Notes under the pieces: model-generated
What the model was told of the DNA's origin: nothing
The model's input: the letters and a program-made list of their open reading frames with translations, nothing else
Databases searched by the model: none
Shown here: piece by piece, positions 10,644 through 22,700 of the stretch
How the letters are laid out: every line of letters starts with the position of its first letter
Numbering within the stretch: position 1 is the stretch's first letter
Translations under genes and position numbers: made by a program
NCBI GenBank assembly: GCA_015680685.1
Contig: MNCI01005810.1
Location: 124,001-188,000 of the forward strand
DNA length: 64,000 nucleotides
Reading direction: 5' to 3'
From: Gnetum montanum
Lineage: Eukaryota > Streptophyta > Gnetopsida > Gnetales > Gnetaceae

Positions 10644-10899
10644 TAGTATTTTCACTTGGAAAGTGAGGAAATAACTTATGAAGCCTTTTTTAGCCTCAAT
10701 TGGAAAGTTAGAGAATGTGTGATTGTGGCCTATGAATTGCAAACTTCACATTTACAATAAGATCCTACCTCAAAATTAATGGTGAAGGTTATAATGTTAA
10801 ATGCTGAAAAAATAAGTTACAACATGAATTTTTATCATGGTGTTTCATCATGTTGGAACTACCTATGACAGAAGTTAGAAGGAATATAATTTGGATGAG
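10644..10899. other. Unassigned spacer
   Basis: No reading frame, repeat or motif that I can name. Confidence 0.3.
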
Positions 10900-11250
10900 G
10901 GTGTAAGGGATATGAAAGGACCATGTGGATCACAACCAAGGATTGGTTGAAATGGTATGCTAGCAGTAGGATTAGATGTTATGGTAGGAACGGTATGGTG
11001 GAAGAAACGTAATGCATCAATGATTAAAGTCATATGGTAGGGCCAAGGATTCATCGAAGGTTTATGGGCAACGGTAGATAACAGGGAAATCGCCTGGGGC
11101 TACAAGGCCAATGGTGCATAGGTGGCCATAACAGCTAGTTGAAACAAACTCCAAATTTTATTTTTTCCTTTAAATATATTTATTATTATTTTTATTAATG
11201 AAAATAATTAAATTTAATCAAAGTAAATTAATTTTTTGACAAGTAGAAGT

Positions 11251-11330
11251 TTGACTTTGGTGGTTACCTATTTGAAGCATAGGATGTTAAGGTTAATAAT
11301 TAGAAGGTCTTGGATTTGATTCCTAGCCCT
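11251..11330 (+). other. tRNA-like block in copy A
   Basis: GGTCTTGGATTTGATTCC (ending 11323) resembles the T-arm/B box of a tRNA (GGTTCGANTCC), preceded by AATAATTAGAA in the place of an anticodon arm. It is not a functional tRNA: there is no full acceptor stem. Confidence 0.4.
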
Positions 11331-11456
11331 AAATTTTAACATTAAGTTTTTTTATGGGAGGTTAAAACATGTAGAAAATAACTCTTTGTTTCCCATAAAA
11401 GGCATTTAGAAATAAAAGTTATGGCTTTTAAAGTTTAAAAATTTAGATATAGAAAA

Positions 11457-11495
11457 CAAGACTTCTTGATAGGTTAACCATCCTAGTACTATAAC
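11457..11495 (-). other. 5S rRNA-like block in copy A
   Basis: The minus strand reads TAGTACTAGGATGG and then GAAGTCTTG, matching the plant 5S rRNA 3' region (AGTAGTACTAGGATGGGTGA ... GGAAGTC) from memory. The middle is decayed. Confidence 0.45.
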
Positions 11496-11700
11496 ATCAA
11501 CATGTTTACTTATGTAGTTTTTATCCAAGTTGCTATCAATATGCCAAATTTCCTTTTTGAAAATTTTCTCCTTGATTTACAATTTAAATTTTACAACTAT
11601 TTTTATGTGTTTGAAATTTTTATACATCAATGAAAATGATTTGAATTTTTCTATTAATTAATGAAAAAGGTTTTCATTATCAAACCTGCTGAGTAGGTAG

Positions 11701-11848
11701 GCTAGCAGCATTGATGGTATCCATTGGAGCTTTATGAAAGGTAAGATTTTATAAAATTAGTGGTATCCATTGGAGCTCCATAAGAGGTAATATTTTATGA
11801 TGTTAGCTATATATGTGGAGCTTCATTGGGCATAGGATTTTTTGTAGT
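11701..11848. repeat. Tandem copies of a TGGTATCCATTGGAGCT unit next to el 2
   Basis: Two units of about 50 bases start at 11715 and 11762. A related third unit lies just beyond the far LTR of el 2 (29170-29245). el 2 therefore seems to have inserted within a short tandem array; no clear target-site duplication remains. Confidence 0.5.
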
Positions 11849-13373
11849 TGTAATGATTGAAAATGTCAACGGCTAGAACACCGCGGTTGATAGGTGCATA
11901 GCCTAATCACAAATCCATGTGAGGGTCTACTGGAGGTAGAGATGGGATGCCCTAAATAGTCTTATTGATCAAACAAGAACTTACTAGATGCAACTAGGAT
12001 GCAGTGCGGCTAGTTACAATGCTAATGCAAAACGGTGCTAAGTATTCAGGTGATATCAATGGTGTTAATGGTGTTGAGTGTAGTCAAGATTCTTAGAAAT
12101 AATGAGGATGTTAGTGCATGGAAACTACTACCCAAGCATAGTCGCAGGTGTAGCTACGTGATGAAACATCAAAAAATGCAAATGAAATGGTAAAAATGCA
12201 AAGATAGAGAGAAGTAGAGAACCACCCCAAATGGGATTGAGTGTAGTTAACACCAAAAGGGGTTAGAAGGTACATGGGGAATAACAGGTGTAGTGGAGAG
12301 TATAATCCTAATCTTAGAGGTGTTTGGCCATGAAGATTGGTGCTCACTGGGATGTTTGTATCTACTGGGTTGGTTTTTGTGGTGTACTATGGGCTACGGT
12401 GTTCTACTAGGCTATGGTGGGCTATGGTGGACTATGGTAGATTGTAACATTACCTTTCCTGTTTGTTGGAATGCCTTTGATTTTCCAATGCTCTAGTCTA
12501 CCAACTCTCAAATTTTCCAACCTACTTTAATTTTTCCAACCCAAAAATATTGAGGGTGGGGGTATTTATAGCACTAGGTTTAGCATGAAATGTGGAGTGA
12601 CTGCCATGTGGTAGAGGGGACAGTTGGAACTATGTTGTCACCCAAATATACTCTTCACTAATGCTAGTGGTGTTGTGCTCCACTGTACTCTACTAGACTC
12701 TATAAGACTACGAGACTGTGACTATGCTGCCAAGTGCATGTGTATGCTTCGAGAGAATCTTAATGTACATTAAAAAATGCAACTTTGTAGACTATTCTTT
12801 GTGACTATGCTTAACACTATCTTGCATGGGATCAAGCATAGAAATATTTTTAGGGATAAAAAATGGGGTACAAAGAAGATGCATTTTTCTAACTATTCTT
12901 GTTGAAGATGATTCAAAGTTGAGTTGAGTGCTAATGATGCATTGTGGAAGCTATTAGAGGCTGTTCTAATTAACTATGCTTGACTACACATTAGACTGTG
13001 GGAGAGCATAGTTTCATACTTAGAAAAGTTTTTACAAAAACTAGCTTTTAATTCACTATGGTTGACTATGTTGTGGTTTGGTCATGATCATAGTCTTAAC
13101 ACTTAAAAACATTTGCAAGAACTATGCTTTCATGTTGACTAAGCTTGACTACACTTCAAGGTAGTGGAGAGCATAGCCTTAGCACATAGAAAATTTTGCA
13201 AAAACTAGGCTTCCATATTAACTATGCTTGACAATGCTCCAGGGTAGTGGAGAGTGTAGTATCAGCACTTAGGAAAATTTGCAAAAATTGCACCTTTGTG
13301 CTAACTATGCTAGACTACGCTCTTAGAAGATTTTGTGCCTGGGATGCCGAAGTCCAAATTTCATGGTGTTTCA
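11849..13373 (-). mobile_element. el 2 3' LTR
   Basis: 1,525 bases, from TGTAATGATTGAAAATGT (11849) to GGTGTTTCA (13373) on the plus strand, that is TGAAACACC...CATTACA on the coding strand. It pairs with 27641-29161 over its whole length. A TATA box lies at 12563-12570 and the U3 array at about 12760-13320. A polypurine tract adjoins the outer edge at 13374, which identifies this as the 3' LTR of a minus-strand element. Confidence 0.85.
12563..12570 (-). promoter_or_regulatory. TATA box of the el 2 3' LTR
   Basis: The plus strand GGGGGTATTTATAG gives CTATAAATACCCCC on the coding strand, as in the partner LTR at 28367. Confidence 0.7.
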
Positions 13374-13387
13374 TTGGCCCCTCTTTG
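13374..13387 (-). other. el 2 polypurine tract
   Basis: The coding strand reads CAAAGAGGGGCCAA directly before TGAAACACC. Plus-strand DNA synthesis is expected to prime here. The corresponding sites beyond 29161 and 38833 lack purine tracts, consistent with those being 5' LTRs. Confidence 0.65.
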
Positions 13388-14400
13388 TTGACGTCTAGAG
13401 GAATGGCCTAAGAGATGTTGACAAAGAATGACAAAAAATCATAGTAGACTTGGCACCAACATTACTCTTTAGTACCTGATCAAATGTCATTGTACTATGC
13501 TCAAGAGTGCGAAGGGTAGTGGTATGTTGAAAGTAAAAAGGGCTAGGTAATTTCATAGGGATAAAAGGGGGAGATGAGGTGTAAAGAGCATGATATGATG
13601 TAGGATGTGGAGATAGCATGGTTAACAATGATTGTGGAACTAGAGTGGCTTACCCTAGAAAACATTCACCTCTCATCGAGGTGCTCATGAGAGAGTCAAT
13701 GTGGGTTTAGGGCTAGGCTAATTTCAAAATTTCAGTGTTGTTGGACTACTTGGGGACATGCCCCTACTTTTCCTCTTTTTTTTTTATTTTGCTACAAGAT
13801 GAACTTTCTTTGGGTTCTACACATTCCTAAATGTTAACTATCAGGTGCTTTCCATTAAGTGGACTATGTGCCATAAGATGGACTTTGCTTTGGCATTTGC
13901 AAAATTGCATCAGATCTATAGGATAGGTGTTTCCTTCCTAGGATGACTTGTGTTACATCCACCTAGGCTTTAACCAGCCAATGAAGGCTCTCCACAATGT
14001 GACTTGTGTTACGTTTGCCTTAGGTTCTAAGATTTGACATGAAGAGGGGTCATGTACTCACATCAAATGAACATCAGAGGGGTTTACAATCTTGGCTATG
14101 CAAGGAAATGTAAGAGTATTGGGGCATAGGGGTAGATGTAGGTAGTCTATAATAGGGTAGTAGGGATGTGCACTCTTGTGAGGATTAACTAGTCTAATCA
14201 TGCACATTAGAGCAATGTGATGACTTATCACTATGATGAGATGCATCTTTGCATGACTGCCCAAGGCTTAATTTTTCAAGTACAACTTCAAGAAGACAAG
14301 GAAAACACACAACACATAATGCAAATAAAATGCTAGGGGTGAAGATGGTATGATTGTTTCAAAAGCTATGTCAATTGTAGGTGTTGAAAAAGCTAGTAAA
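13388..14400 (-). other. el 2 3' non-coding region
   Basis: No gene is seen. The segment 13640-14350 is shared with el 3 (31380-32100), including GGACTATGTGCCA(T/C)AAGATGG and a GGTGTTTCCTTCCTAGGATGA stretch, so it is a regular part of the family between integrase and the polypurine tract. Part of it also resembles 58.06-58.25 kb of el 4 in reverse orientation. Confidence 0.6.
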
Positions 14401-14567
14401 ATGCTAGGAGGTGATGATGCTACAAGTGCTCCAAAGGCTATGTTGGTTACATGTGTTCCATTCTAAGATTGTAATATCCCCATCCATGTGGTGTAGAAAA
14501 GAGTGGAGGGAGGGAGTTGGAGTTATTCTTGCTCTCTTACTTCTAAAACTATATGCAGCTAACTACA

Positions 14568-14830
14568 AACCTAGTTTAAGGTCTTGGTGGACCATGGTGT
14601 GCTATTTTATAGTCCTAGCAGACTATTGTGTGCTAGTTTAACATCATAGTAGATGTGTTGTTGTGCTGGTTTAACATCATAGAAGATGAGTTTTGTGCTA
14701 TTTTAATGTCATAGTGGACAAGTGTTGTGCCAATTTAACATCATATTAGACTAGTATTGTGGTAGTTTAATATCAAAGTGGACAAGTGCTATGTCAGTTT
14801 AACGTCATAGTAGATGAACTGCTTACCTCA
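14568..14830. repeat. TTTAACATCATAG repeat array (el 2, after integrase)
   Basis: Six to seven units of about 40-50 bases of the type GTGCTAGTTTAACATCATAG. Its counterparts are 32270-32545 in el 3 and 57770-58040 in el 4, where the same motif reads in reverse. Confidence 0.75.
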
Positions 14831-14849
14831 TTTTGTTGATGTGTGATGC

Positions 14850-15625
14850 TACATGCTAGGCATAGTAAGGATTCAATCATGAATGGTTCACTAGATTGAA
14901 AAATTCATTTCCATCTTGATCAACAAGCTTGAATGCTCCATTGTTATAGGCCTTAGTGACCAAGAAAGGCCCTTTTCAAATGGCTAAGAATTTATCCACA
15001 GGTTTGCAAATGGCCTTGAGGAGTAGGTCCCCTTTCTTGATCAAGCACTGATGCTAGTTGTGATAGTGTTTTTTCCATTGCTTTTCTTGGCACCATTCGA
15101 TGCTATCAAGCATTTTCATGTACTCATCCTCTATTTAGTTAAGGTCTATGATTCTCAACTCATTGTTTTGAGCTTCATTGATGAAGTTTAAAAGGATTAC
15201 TGAAAGTGATGGAACCTACAATTCAAGTGGAAAAATTGCTTCAAACCTATAAAAAAGACTATAAGGCATCTTTTCTATCATCGTTCAATGAATTTTGCAA
15301 TAGGTCCACAATGCGTAAAATAGTTTCTTATGCCATCATCATTTGCTATTGCTTAGCATCTTCTTGAGAAGGCTAACGATGACTTTGTTAGTGGCCTTTG
15401 CTTGGCCATTTGCCTTGGGGTAGTATGGAAATGAGAAGGAATGTTTGATGCTAAAGCACTCACAAAAGACTTTAGATTTGGCATAGATAAATTGTGTTCC
15501 ATTGTCTATTCCTATGGTCATGGGTAAGTTGAAAAAATTCACTATGTTATTAAGCATCAATTTGCAAACTTGTTGCAATGTTGTATTCCTATGTTGCAAA
15601 CTAATGCATGGGTCAAGTAGTAAAC
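14850..15625 (-). pseudogene. el 2 integrase (core and C-terminal part)
   Basis: Inserts element cDNA into the host chromosome. The core has GIDNGTQF (about 15500) and FSFPYYPKANGQAKATNKVI (about 15440-15380). In the last motif the position normally held by the third catalytic acid (GQ-A/V-E) is Lys. C-terminal sequence continues to about 14850 with several stops. The N-terminal zinc-binding part and the first catalytic Asp are missing: at about 15610 the reading jumps from the start of RNase H to the middle of the integrase core, which marks an internal deletion of about 1.3 kb relative to el 4. Confidence 0.8.
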
Positions 15626-16985
15626 AAAAACCTCTATGCCATCATCTCACTTTTGGTAAAGTAGAGAAGCAATGGACATGTTAGAAGTGACAAGGTAGAT
15701 GTAAAAAGGTTTATCTTCTTATGGAGGGTGAATCATAGGTAGTTGTGCCAACTCTTGCTAGAGGTTGTCAAATGCTTGTTGGCATTGAGTTTTCCACTCA
15801 AAGTGGGCTCCTTTATTGAGTCAATGATGCACTGGTTGTAGCTTATTGGTTAACTAGGAAATAAACCTACATATAAATTATAGTCTACCTTGTATCCCTC
15901 ATAGCTCCTTAAGGTTGTTTGATGGTGCTAGGTTGGTTATGGCCTTAACCTTGTTGGGGTCTACATGTATGCCTACTTTAAATGCTACAAAATCAAGCAT
16001 CTGGCTCATCTTAATGCCAAAAACACACTTCTTAGGATTCAAGCTAAGATCATGTTTTAAGAAAAATTTAAGTGCTAAGTCTAGATAATCTGCATGGTTG
16101 TGGGCTACTTTTGACTTAACTAAAATGTCATCGATGTATTCATTGAGTAAATTTAGCATGTAGCTGCTAAAGATATATGTCATTGCATGTTGATATGTTG
16201 CTCCTATATTCTTGAGTCCAAAAGGAATCATGGTATAGCAAAATGTACCCCAGTAGATCATGAAGGTTGTATTGATTTGGTCCTCAGCATTCATCCTAAT
16301 TTGGTTGTAGCTTAAGAACCCAAACATAAAGGATAACAAGGCATGTCCAACCATGGTATCGACCAGTTGATCAATACTAGGTAACAAGAAGTCATCCTTG
16401 ATGGTGGATTTGTTTGGGTCTTAGAAGTCTATGCAAATTCATATGCTTCTATTTTTCTTATGCACAACTATGATGTTAAAGACCTAGTCTACATAGTCAG
16501 CAACCCAGATGAAACCACCTTTGTAAAGCTTGGTGATTTCATTATGGATGGCCAATGTCATCTTAGCTCTAACTTTGTATGATTTTTTAACTTGTTTAAT
16601 GTAGGGATTGAGAATGATGTTATGTTGTAATATTCAAGGATCTAGGCTTGGCATGTACTCATATGACCATGTGAATGCCTTGATGTTACCTTTAAGCACT
16701 TTAGCAATATCATAGGCATGTTAGAGCTCTAGCAAGGAACTTAGTTTTAATGCTTTCACCTTGCTATTAGGTGTAGCCTTAGGGATCTCAATAAGGGGAT
16801 CCTCTGTGACATCTCCTATCTCTATATTAAGATCCTTGACTAGATTGTCAAGCTAGTCTAGTGGTGCCTCTATGGCTGCTATGTACTTGACATAGGTTGT
16901 AGGCTCAAGGTCGAGGCAATGAGGGGCAATGCATTACTTGATATCACCATGATGTCTAATGAGGACCAAAGGTGAGAGAGGATAC
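15626..16985 (-). pseudogene. el 2 reverse transcriptase with start of RNase H
   Basis: Copies element RNA into DNA. Sequence like the pol N-terminus begins at about 16985. RT motifs follow in order: a domain near EITKLYKGGFIW (16540), CIDF (16430), LPSIDQLVD (16385), FCYTMIPFGLKN (16240) and the catalytic NEYIDDILVKSK (16140). Then come NPKKCVFGIK and VGIHVDPNKVKAI (near 15960). Stops interrupt it at several sites before 16390 and after 15899. A short RNase H start (YIYLVTSN, about 15680) precedes the deletion junction. Confidence 0.85.
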
Positions 16986-17149
16986 TTGTGCATAGCCATG
17001 TTATGTTCCTACAAAATCCTACAAAATCAACCAAAAAAAGTCAAGTGACACCTATTTCAATGAAGTTAATATGCACAAATGAAGAAAAAGCAATGTAATG
17101 AATTTTTTCCTAAGTATGGATATGGGTTATTGAGGAAGGTAAGCATGCT
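16986..17149. other. Spacer between pol and the cassette
   Basis: Shared with el 3 (32577-32740), including CATAGCCATGTTATG and AATGAAGTTAATATGCA. No gene. Confidence 0.5.
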
Positions 17150-17225
17150 TGTGTTAGTTTTAGGCCTTAGCAGGCCATGTGCATGCTAGTTTGAGGTCTT
17201 TGCAGACCATGCACTAATCAAACAT
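17150..17225. repeat. Short GGCCAT repeat on the pol side of the cassette
   Basis: Two or three units (TTTTAGGCCTTAGCAGGCCATG) match the larger array at 22.9-23.3 kb on the other side of the cassette. The cassette is thus bounded by the same motif on both sides, as in el 4 (48.5 and 54.05 kb). Confidence 0.6.
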
Positions 17226-17458
17226 GTCATTCTAGGAAAGGATAGCCATGCTTGGAGAGTGGAATTGGCTCAGGCATTCACTGGGTAATAAAAGCTTGAA
17301 ATTTTGGCTAAGTCTAGATGACTATACTCTCATACAATTATTCTTACATCCAACTATGCTCTAACACAACTATGCTCTTAACCAACTACAGTCTCCACTA
17401 CACGTTTGGTGTGGAGCATAGTCCTAGGTTAGTGGATCATTAAATGATCTTAGGAGGG

Positions 17459-17465
17459 TATATAG
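17459..17465 (+). promoter_or_regulatory. Candidate TATA box of the el 2 cassette
   Basis: GGAGGGTATATAGATGC on the plus strand aligns with AAGGTATAAATAGGG on the minus strand of el 4 (53791-53798). In both copies a related sequence with TATCATTTTC follows 15-30 bases downstream. Just upstream are ACTATGCTCT/GGAGCATAGT pairs like those in LTR U3 regions. Confidence 0.5.
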
Positions 17466-18979
17466 ATGCATTTTCACCATCGGTAAGTTATCATTTTCTT
17501 GCTTTCAAACATGATGTCGAGAGCATAGTCTTGCCATTATTATTGCACATTGCCAATGAAGAGCATAGTTGAAATAATGACACACTAGAGTGGATTCTTG
17601 CTTTGAGGACTATTGAATGTTGCTAAGAGGGAGAGAGAATTGGACTACCTACCATAGACATGCATGGAGGATAGGAGGCCATCGACGTGAGCTAGGTACA
17701 CCAACTATAACTCCCCTTTTCTTATTTTCTTGCCTTTAATTTTTTTCATTTTTGGCAAGGGTTTGGAGTGTAGACTTAGTTTTCTTTTTGATGCCATATC
17801 ATGATGGTGGCTACCATCACTATGCATCATTTTGGGCATCATAGTTGGGGATTTTTTGATGTCAATACATTTTTTCTACTATGTGTGGGCTATGGGGTTT
17901 TTAGCATGGGCTGCATGTCATGGCATAGTGGTGGTGGAAATGGCTACTGTTGCATGATGCAACATGGCCATAGGGGTTGTGCACTAGGTTTTGGAGTTGT
18001 AGGGTTTTAGGCATTTTTTTGTAGTGGGGGTTTTCATAGCATGCAAGTTAGGATAGATGTGTAGGTTGGGATTTGTGGCATGCAAGGGCTAAGGTTCAAG
18101 CCTCTATGCACCATAGTAGGGTTGTAGGTGTTCTTGCAATGGTAGGGGTGTGCTGGTAGGCTAAGAAGTAGCCTATCATAGGGGTGAGGGACATGGAAAT
18201 GGTTTCCCGTACATTCTTTCTTTTCATTTGAAATTTTTTATTGAAACTTTGGTTGGGTAGAGGCCAAGCACATCATGCATTGCAAGGGTCATGGGATTTT
18301 TGTACCCTTTTGCACACCAAAAGGGCTATATGTGTGATTTCATCCTACAACGTGGCTGTAGGGGCCACAAGGATGGTTGGTGCTAGGAAACATTTCTTAT
18401 GTTATTTTTAGTATTTTTCTTTTCTTTTGTGTCCTACACATGGCATAGGGCTTGGTGTTGTAGGGCCTAGGATTGTAGGTAAGCTAAGGGCATAGGCAAA
18501 GTGGGTAGGCACTATGGATTCTAGTGTGTAATAATTGTAATCATAGCATTTAGCATTGTGGCAAGGCATTATGTGTAGAGAGAAGTGTGGTAATGGTGTG
18601 TGGAGGCTGGCAAGGTGGTGCCAGGTGAGGCTAGTGGGGCAGCAATATGTAAGGCTATGCTTGCACTACCGTAGCCAAGACCATGCTTCCCATGCCTTGG
18701 AAGCATAGGTGATATCAATTGTTTGACAAAATGTGTATGCCTCAAAAGTTCATCTTTTTGGGACTACACTTTATAGAGAGCGTAGTTGGGAGTTAGAAAA
18801 AATACATAATTTGGGACTATGCTATCTACTGAGGTAGTCTAGAGTTAAAATATTTTTGCATTTTCCTAGACTATGCTCTCCACTAAGGCAGTCCAGAGTT
18901 GGAAAACATTTTGCCAAATATTTTGTAAACCATGAATAATGCTAAATGTACAAAATATAGCTCTAATTCTATGCAAACA
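17466..18979 (+). other. Leader of the el 2 cassette, no clear coding
   Basis: About 1.5 kb between the candidate promoter and the first recognisable exon. It contains T-rich runs, a TGTAGGG-rich stretch and GACTATGCTCTCCACT-type elements (18760-18900). Short open frames here are not shared with the el 4 leader. Confidence 0.4.
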
Positions 18980-21900
18980 TGTTGTACCCCAGTGAGTACT
19001 AGGTGCATCAAATGAGTTGGTTGACATCTTATACCTATGAGGCCTTAGAGTGTATTGCCAAAATTAAGAATTTTTGCTAATTTATGTTGTATTATGTTAG
19101 TTTTGATAACTTATTTTAATGATTTATGCCAAAATTTGCATCTACATATGTATTTTAAGGCTTTTTTTGTTGCCTAGTGGATGTAGGATGGTGCTAAAGC
19201 ATGTCTTGATTGTAGTGGAGCTTGTGGGAATCCTATGCTACATGAGTAAGCCTATCCTTAACACAACATTAGATATGTGGGTAGTTCATTAGGTGGTGTG
19301 ATTCTAGCTAGGGATTCATGATTTTCTAGAGTTCCTATTGTAGTATTTTAGTGTTATCATGTGGTCACATGTTGTGGTAGAGGCTAGTAGCATCAGCACT
19401 AAGACGTTACTACTTGGGGATAACCAAGGAATCTTAAGATTCATCTCAAATGAGCCTACGACTAGTAGTGATGGTGTAGGTGGTTTAGGTAGAGGCCGTA
19501 GTAGCACTTGAAATCTATCCAAGATATGGGACATGATGGGGTTTGGTTGCTACAACAAGAGCAACACCTCTTCATTGCACTAAGAGTGCACACCCTATTC
19601 TATAACCCACCTAGAGATATATACTGCATCAAAGGATAAGTGCTCTTATGTTTCTTGTCATGTTTTTTCACTACTAGCTCATGTTATCTTGCTAATGACT
19701 CATGCTTAACACCAAGCTTAGAGTTAATGAGAAGGGCCTACATCATGAGGTGGATGCTCTACCCTTGGCCCTTACTACCTTGCAGGTGTTCTTGTCTAGT
19801 AAGAGTGTTCAGGTAACTATGCTTGAGTATGTGGGGCCTGATCTAGAGGTCTACTATACTCAATACTTGAAGCCATATGAGGGATGTAGGATCTATAGTT
19901 AGTTGGATGAGGAGTGGGATACTAGTGAGATTAACACCAAGGAGATGCTTACAACACCATCCTCATCTCACACTGCATTTGTTGCACATATGTATCTAAG
20001 CTCTGGCTCATGTTCTTGCTCATGTATGCCTATTAATTTGCCCTTGCATAATGCTAACATTGTTTTTCCTTTGTTGTAGTGGTAGTTGCCTTGGTTGAGG
20101 TGAGGGTAGTCACCATAGGCCACACAAAGTCCATCCTCATCATGAAATATGGTGATGTGGAGGGTGTGCAGCACTAGCTATGCCATAAAGCTTCAAATGC
20201 ACTAAATGGTAAGCTCATGCATGTAGGGTTGATGGACCATTTTTTTTGCCCTTAGGCTAAGTATCACGATGGCCAAAATGATCACAATCATTGACTCCTT
20301 CAATAGTGACATTAGGCAGTTTCTCACCCAAGTGTGTGGCATGATGGTAGTGTTGGACCACAATGAGGCCTTCTTTGTCACCTCTTTGGCCATTCTACTA
20401 ATGGTACAATGATTGTTGAGAAGGCTAGTAGGAAGGCGGACCATAGAGGGGAGATTGAGAAATGGTTGTGGATCACTCAATCTCACAAGGGCACACTAAT
20501 TAAAAATTTGTTAGTACTTGAGGTATGGAAGCTCTACCCTCTATTCTATGATCATGCCTTTTTGAAGTTGCTCTCCCAACGGAAGATTCTTGGGCTAGAG
20601 TAAGCATGGGTGATAAAGGAGGTGCTACTGGAGGATACAAGGTTCAACTAGGTTGCACTACAAGCAGCTCTCCAAGCCATGGATTAAGCACATGTTCATG
20701 ACTACGCATTTGTAGGACCCCCCGAATGGAGATTTATAAGTTATTATCTATAACAACTAAGGGTCCCATGGGGTAGTCACATTAGTTTCATGATAGAATA
20801 GATGAGGATCCTCCAATTGGCACCGAGGACATAAAAAAGGTGAACTGATATATTGTAGAAATGGTGGGGCCATCTAAGGTTAAGATCAAGATGCTACGTC
20901 CTGTAGAGGAGGTTGCCCTTGAGGTTAGAAAGCTAAGCAGCAAGAGGATCTGTATTAAGCCTCAAAGATTATGTGTAGAGGTTGTAGGTTAGTATTTGTA
21001 AATTTATTAGATGCATACATTGTATTAATGTATGTTTATATTTGTATATTTTTCTTTTATGTTACGTTATTAACTAGCTAGTGACATGCATCTATGTACT
21101 AATGTGATATGTATGTATATGGGTTGATTGCAAGGATAGTAGAGAGAGCTACAGGAGTAATAGTTAAGGTAGTAGTAGAAGAAGAGCCCCCTCAAGATAG
21201 GGAGGATGAGCCTCATGGAGATGAGCTACCTATGGCAATAGAGACCCTCTAGTAGTTGGAGTAAGATGGGTTTCTCCACCCTAATGGGGGTGATTTTGAT
21301 AGCTTATTCAATGGTGTGTAGTTGGATGAGCCCCTACACTCATGCTTGACAGCTTGCTAGGTAACTAATTTGGAGTGCCATCTATCAATGCCTTTTTGCT
21401 CTAGTATTTGTAGATGTTTAATCATGTGCTAATTGCATCATTGTGTTACAACATTGAATGTTCCTACTAGTAGTCCCAGATCTACCTACTACATGAAGCT
21501 ATGGGTAGATATGCTCAATAAATTCATTTTTATTGAAGGCATTGTTGAGATCATGGTAGACTACCTACAAAATGTAGATCTTGAGCTCAATATGTGCATG
21601 ATGTTGCTTTGCTTTATGTTATCCCACTACTTAAATGCTTAAATCTTAGCTAAGATTGATCTATTATTGCCTACCTATAGGTCCTAAGATACATTGGAAT
21701 CCAAGTAAGGTGTCCAAGGTGGATGCCTTTCCTAACCTACCTCCTAAAGTTGATCAGGTGTCTCATCACATGTATGAGACATCAAAAAAGTGCATGCTTT
21801 CTTGTGCAAAGGTGTTGTGTGTCTGTAGGTGCTTGAATGAGCACTTGTGAAAATTCATGAACAAGCTATAGAAGAGAGTGACTAGCTAGGATATGAAAAT

Positions 21901-22700
21901 TAATGATCTTCAATTCAGATATGACTTTGTAGCAGCTAGATCACAAGGAGATAACACTTAGCATACCTCTTGGATTAGGTATGCCCAATATTGGATATCA
22001 CTCAGAGGCAAGAATGAGGTCACATGGGAGCTAATAGAGTAATGGCTATAAATGGACTTGCTTGCCCAAAAGAACCAAGATTGGAAGAACTATACTACAA
22101 AGGTTTACCAATGGGGGCAAACATAGAAGAACCACAAACACCAATAGAAGTGCAAGCACGATGCATACCTATGATGGTATAAGGAGAAGTGTATTGAATG
22201 TAGCTATCTTGAGAAATTTCTTGATGTGATTGTTAGGAGGTAGGCATATGAGTTGTTTGCTCAACACATGGTGGTGAGTGGCTCTCTTAAGAGGTAAATC
22301 ATCACCTCTTCGGAAGAGGATTCTTCTACTACCTTTTCAATGGAGCCATCCATATGGACCATTGTTGACAATAGCAAGATCCTTGTGGGGATTGACTTTG
22401 ACTAGGAGGACTAGACATAACTTTTTAAGTTCAAGATCCTCTAGTGCTTGGAGGCTAGCCTTGGAAAGTTGCCTCCAAAACTCATCAATGTAGGACCCTC
22501 TTAGGCTAGATCTCTTTTTACTTTTTTGCATGTTTTGGATTAGCTTTTGTAGTGCATATTTTCTTACTAATTGTGTGTTTTTGCTATGGTTATGGTAGCA
22601 AGTACCTAGTGATGTTGCAGGCCCTAGAGACACAATGGAGGAAGAAGAACCTCCACCCCCACCTAGCACCACTAGTTGAGCATGACCAAATGTACCCCTA
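18980..22700 (+). pseudogene. Opposite-strand cassette gene, copy 2 (in el 2)
   Basis: Multi-exon gene lying antisense inside el 2, between protease and RT. Blocks that match the el 4 copy in order: an LVGILCYMSKP start block (19205-19260), SKIWDMMGFGCYNKSN (19515-19560), a block with EKGLHHEVDALPLALTTLQVF (19730-19790), KYGDVEG (20145), HRGEIEKWL (20440), FLKLLSQRKILG (20560), EEPPQDREDEPHGDE (21185), LWVDMLNKFIFIEGIVE (21500), KKCMLSCAKVL (21790), MDLLAQKNQDW (22060), a Lys/Trp/Gln-rich segment and an acidic EEEEPPPPP tail (22640). Many stops are TAG. No family is recognised and no catalytic motif is evident. Confidence 0.65.
21594..21680 (+). other. Conserved intron in copy 2 of the cassette gene
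   Basis: GTGCATG donor at 21594 and CTACCTATAG acceptor at 21680. Protein similarity to the other copies stops and resumes at these points. The same intron is at 374-514 in copy 1 and 50031-49932 in copy 4. Confidence 0.6.

Larger units (their letters stand above)
10900..11700. repeat. Composite repeat, copy A (tRNA-like + 5S-like)
   Basis: Shares its order of blocks with copies at 29930-30660 and 30680-31375: a GGATCACAAC-type start, a body with GATAACAGGGAAAT, an A/T stretch with TATTTATTATTATT, a tRNA-like block, a 5S-like block and an end reading CCTGCTGAGTAGGTAGGCTAG. It could be a SINE-like or short non-autonomous LTR element. Confidence 0.6.

Noticed and set aside
10348-10666. Overlapping open frames of about 100 and 91 codons on both strands
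   Set aside because: They are produced by the 20-bp tandem array, which happens to lack stops in one frame on each strand; the predicted proteins are simple repeats.
17801-18010. Plus-strand frame rich in Gly, Cys, His and Phe in the cassette leader
   Set aside because: No counterpart in the el 4 leader; composition follows local GGGCAT-type sequence.
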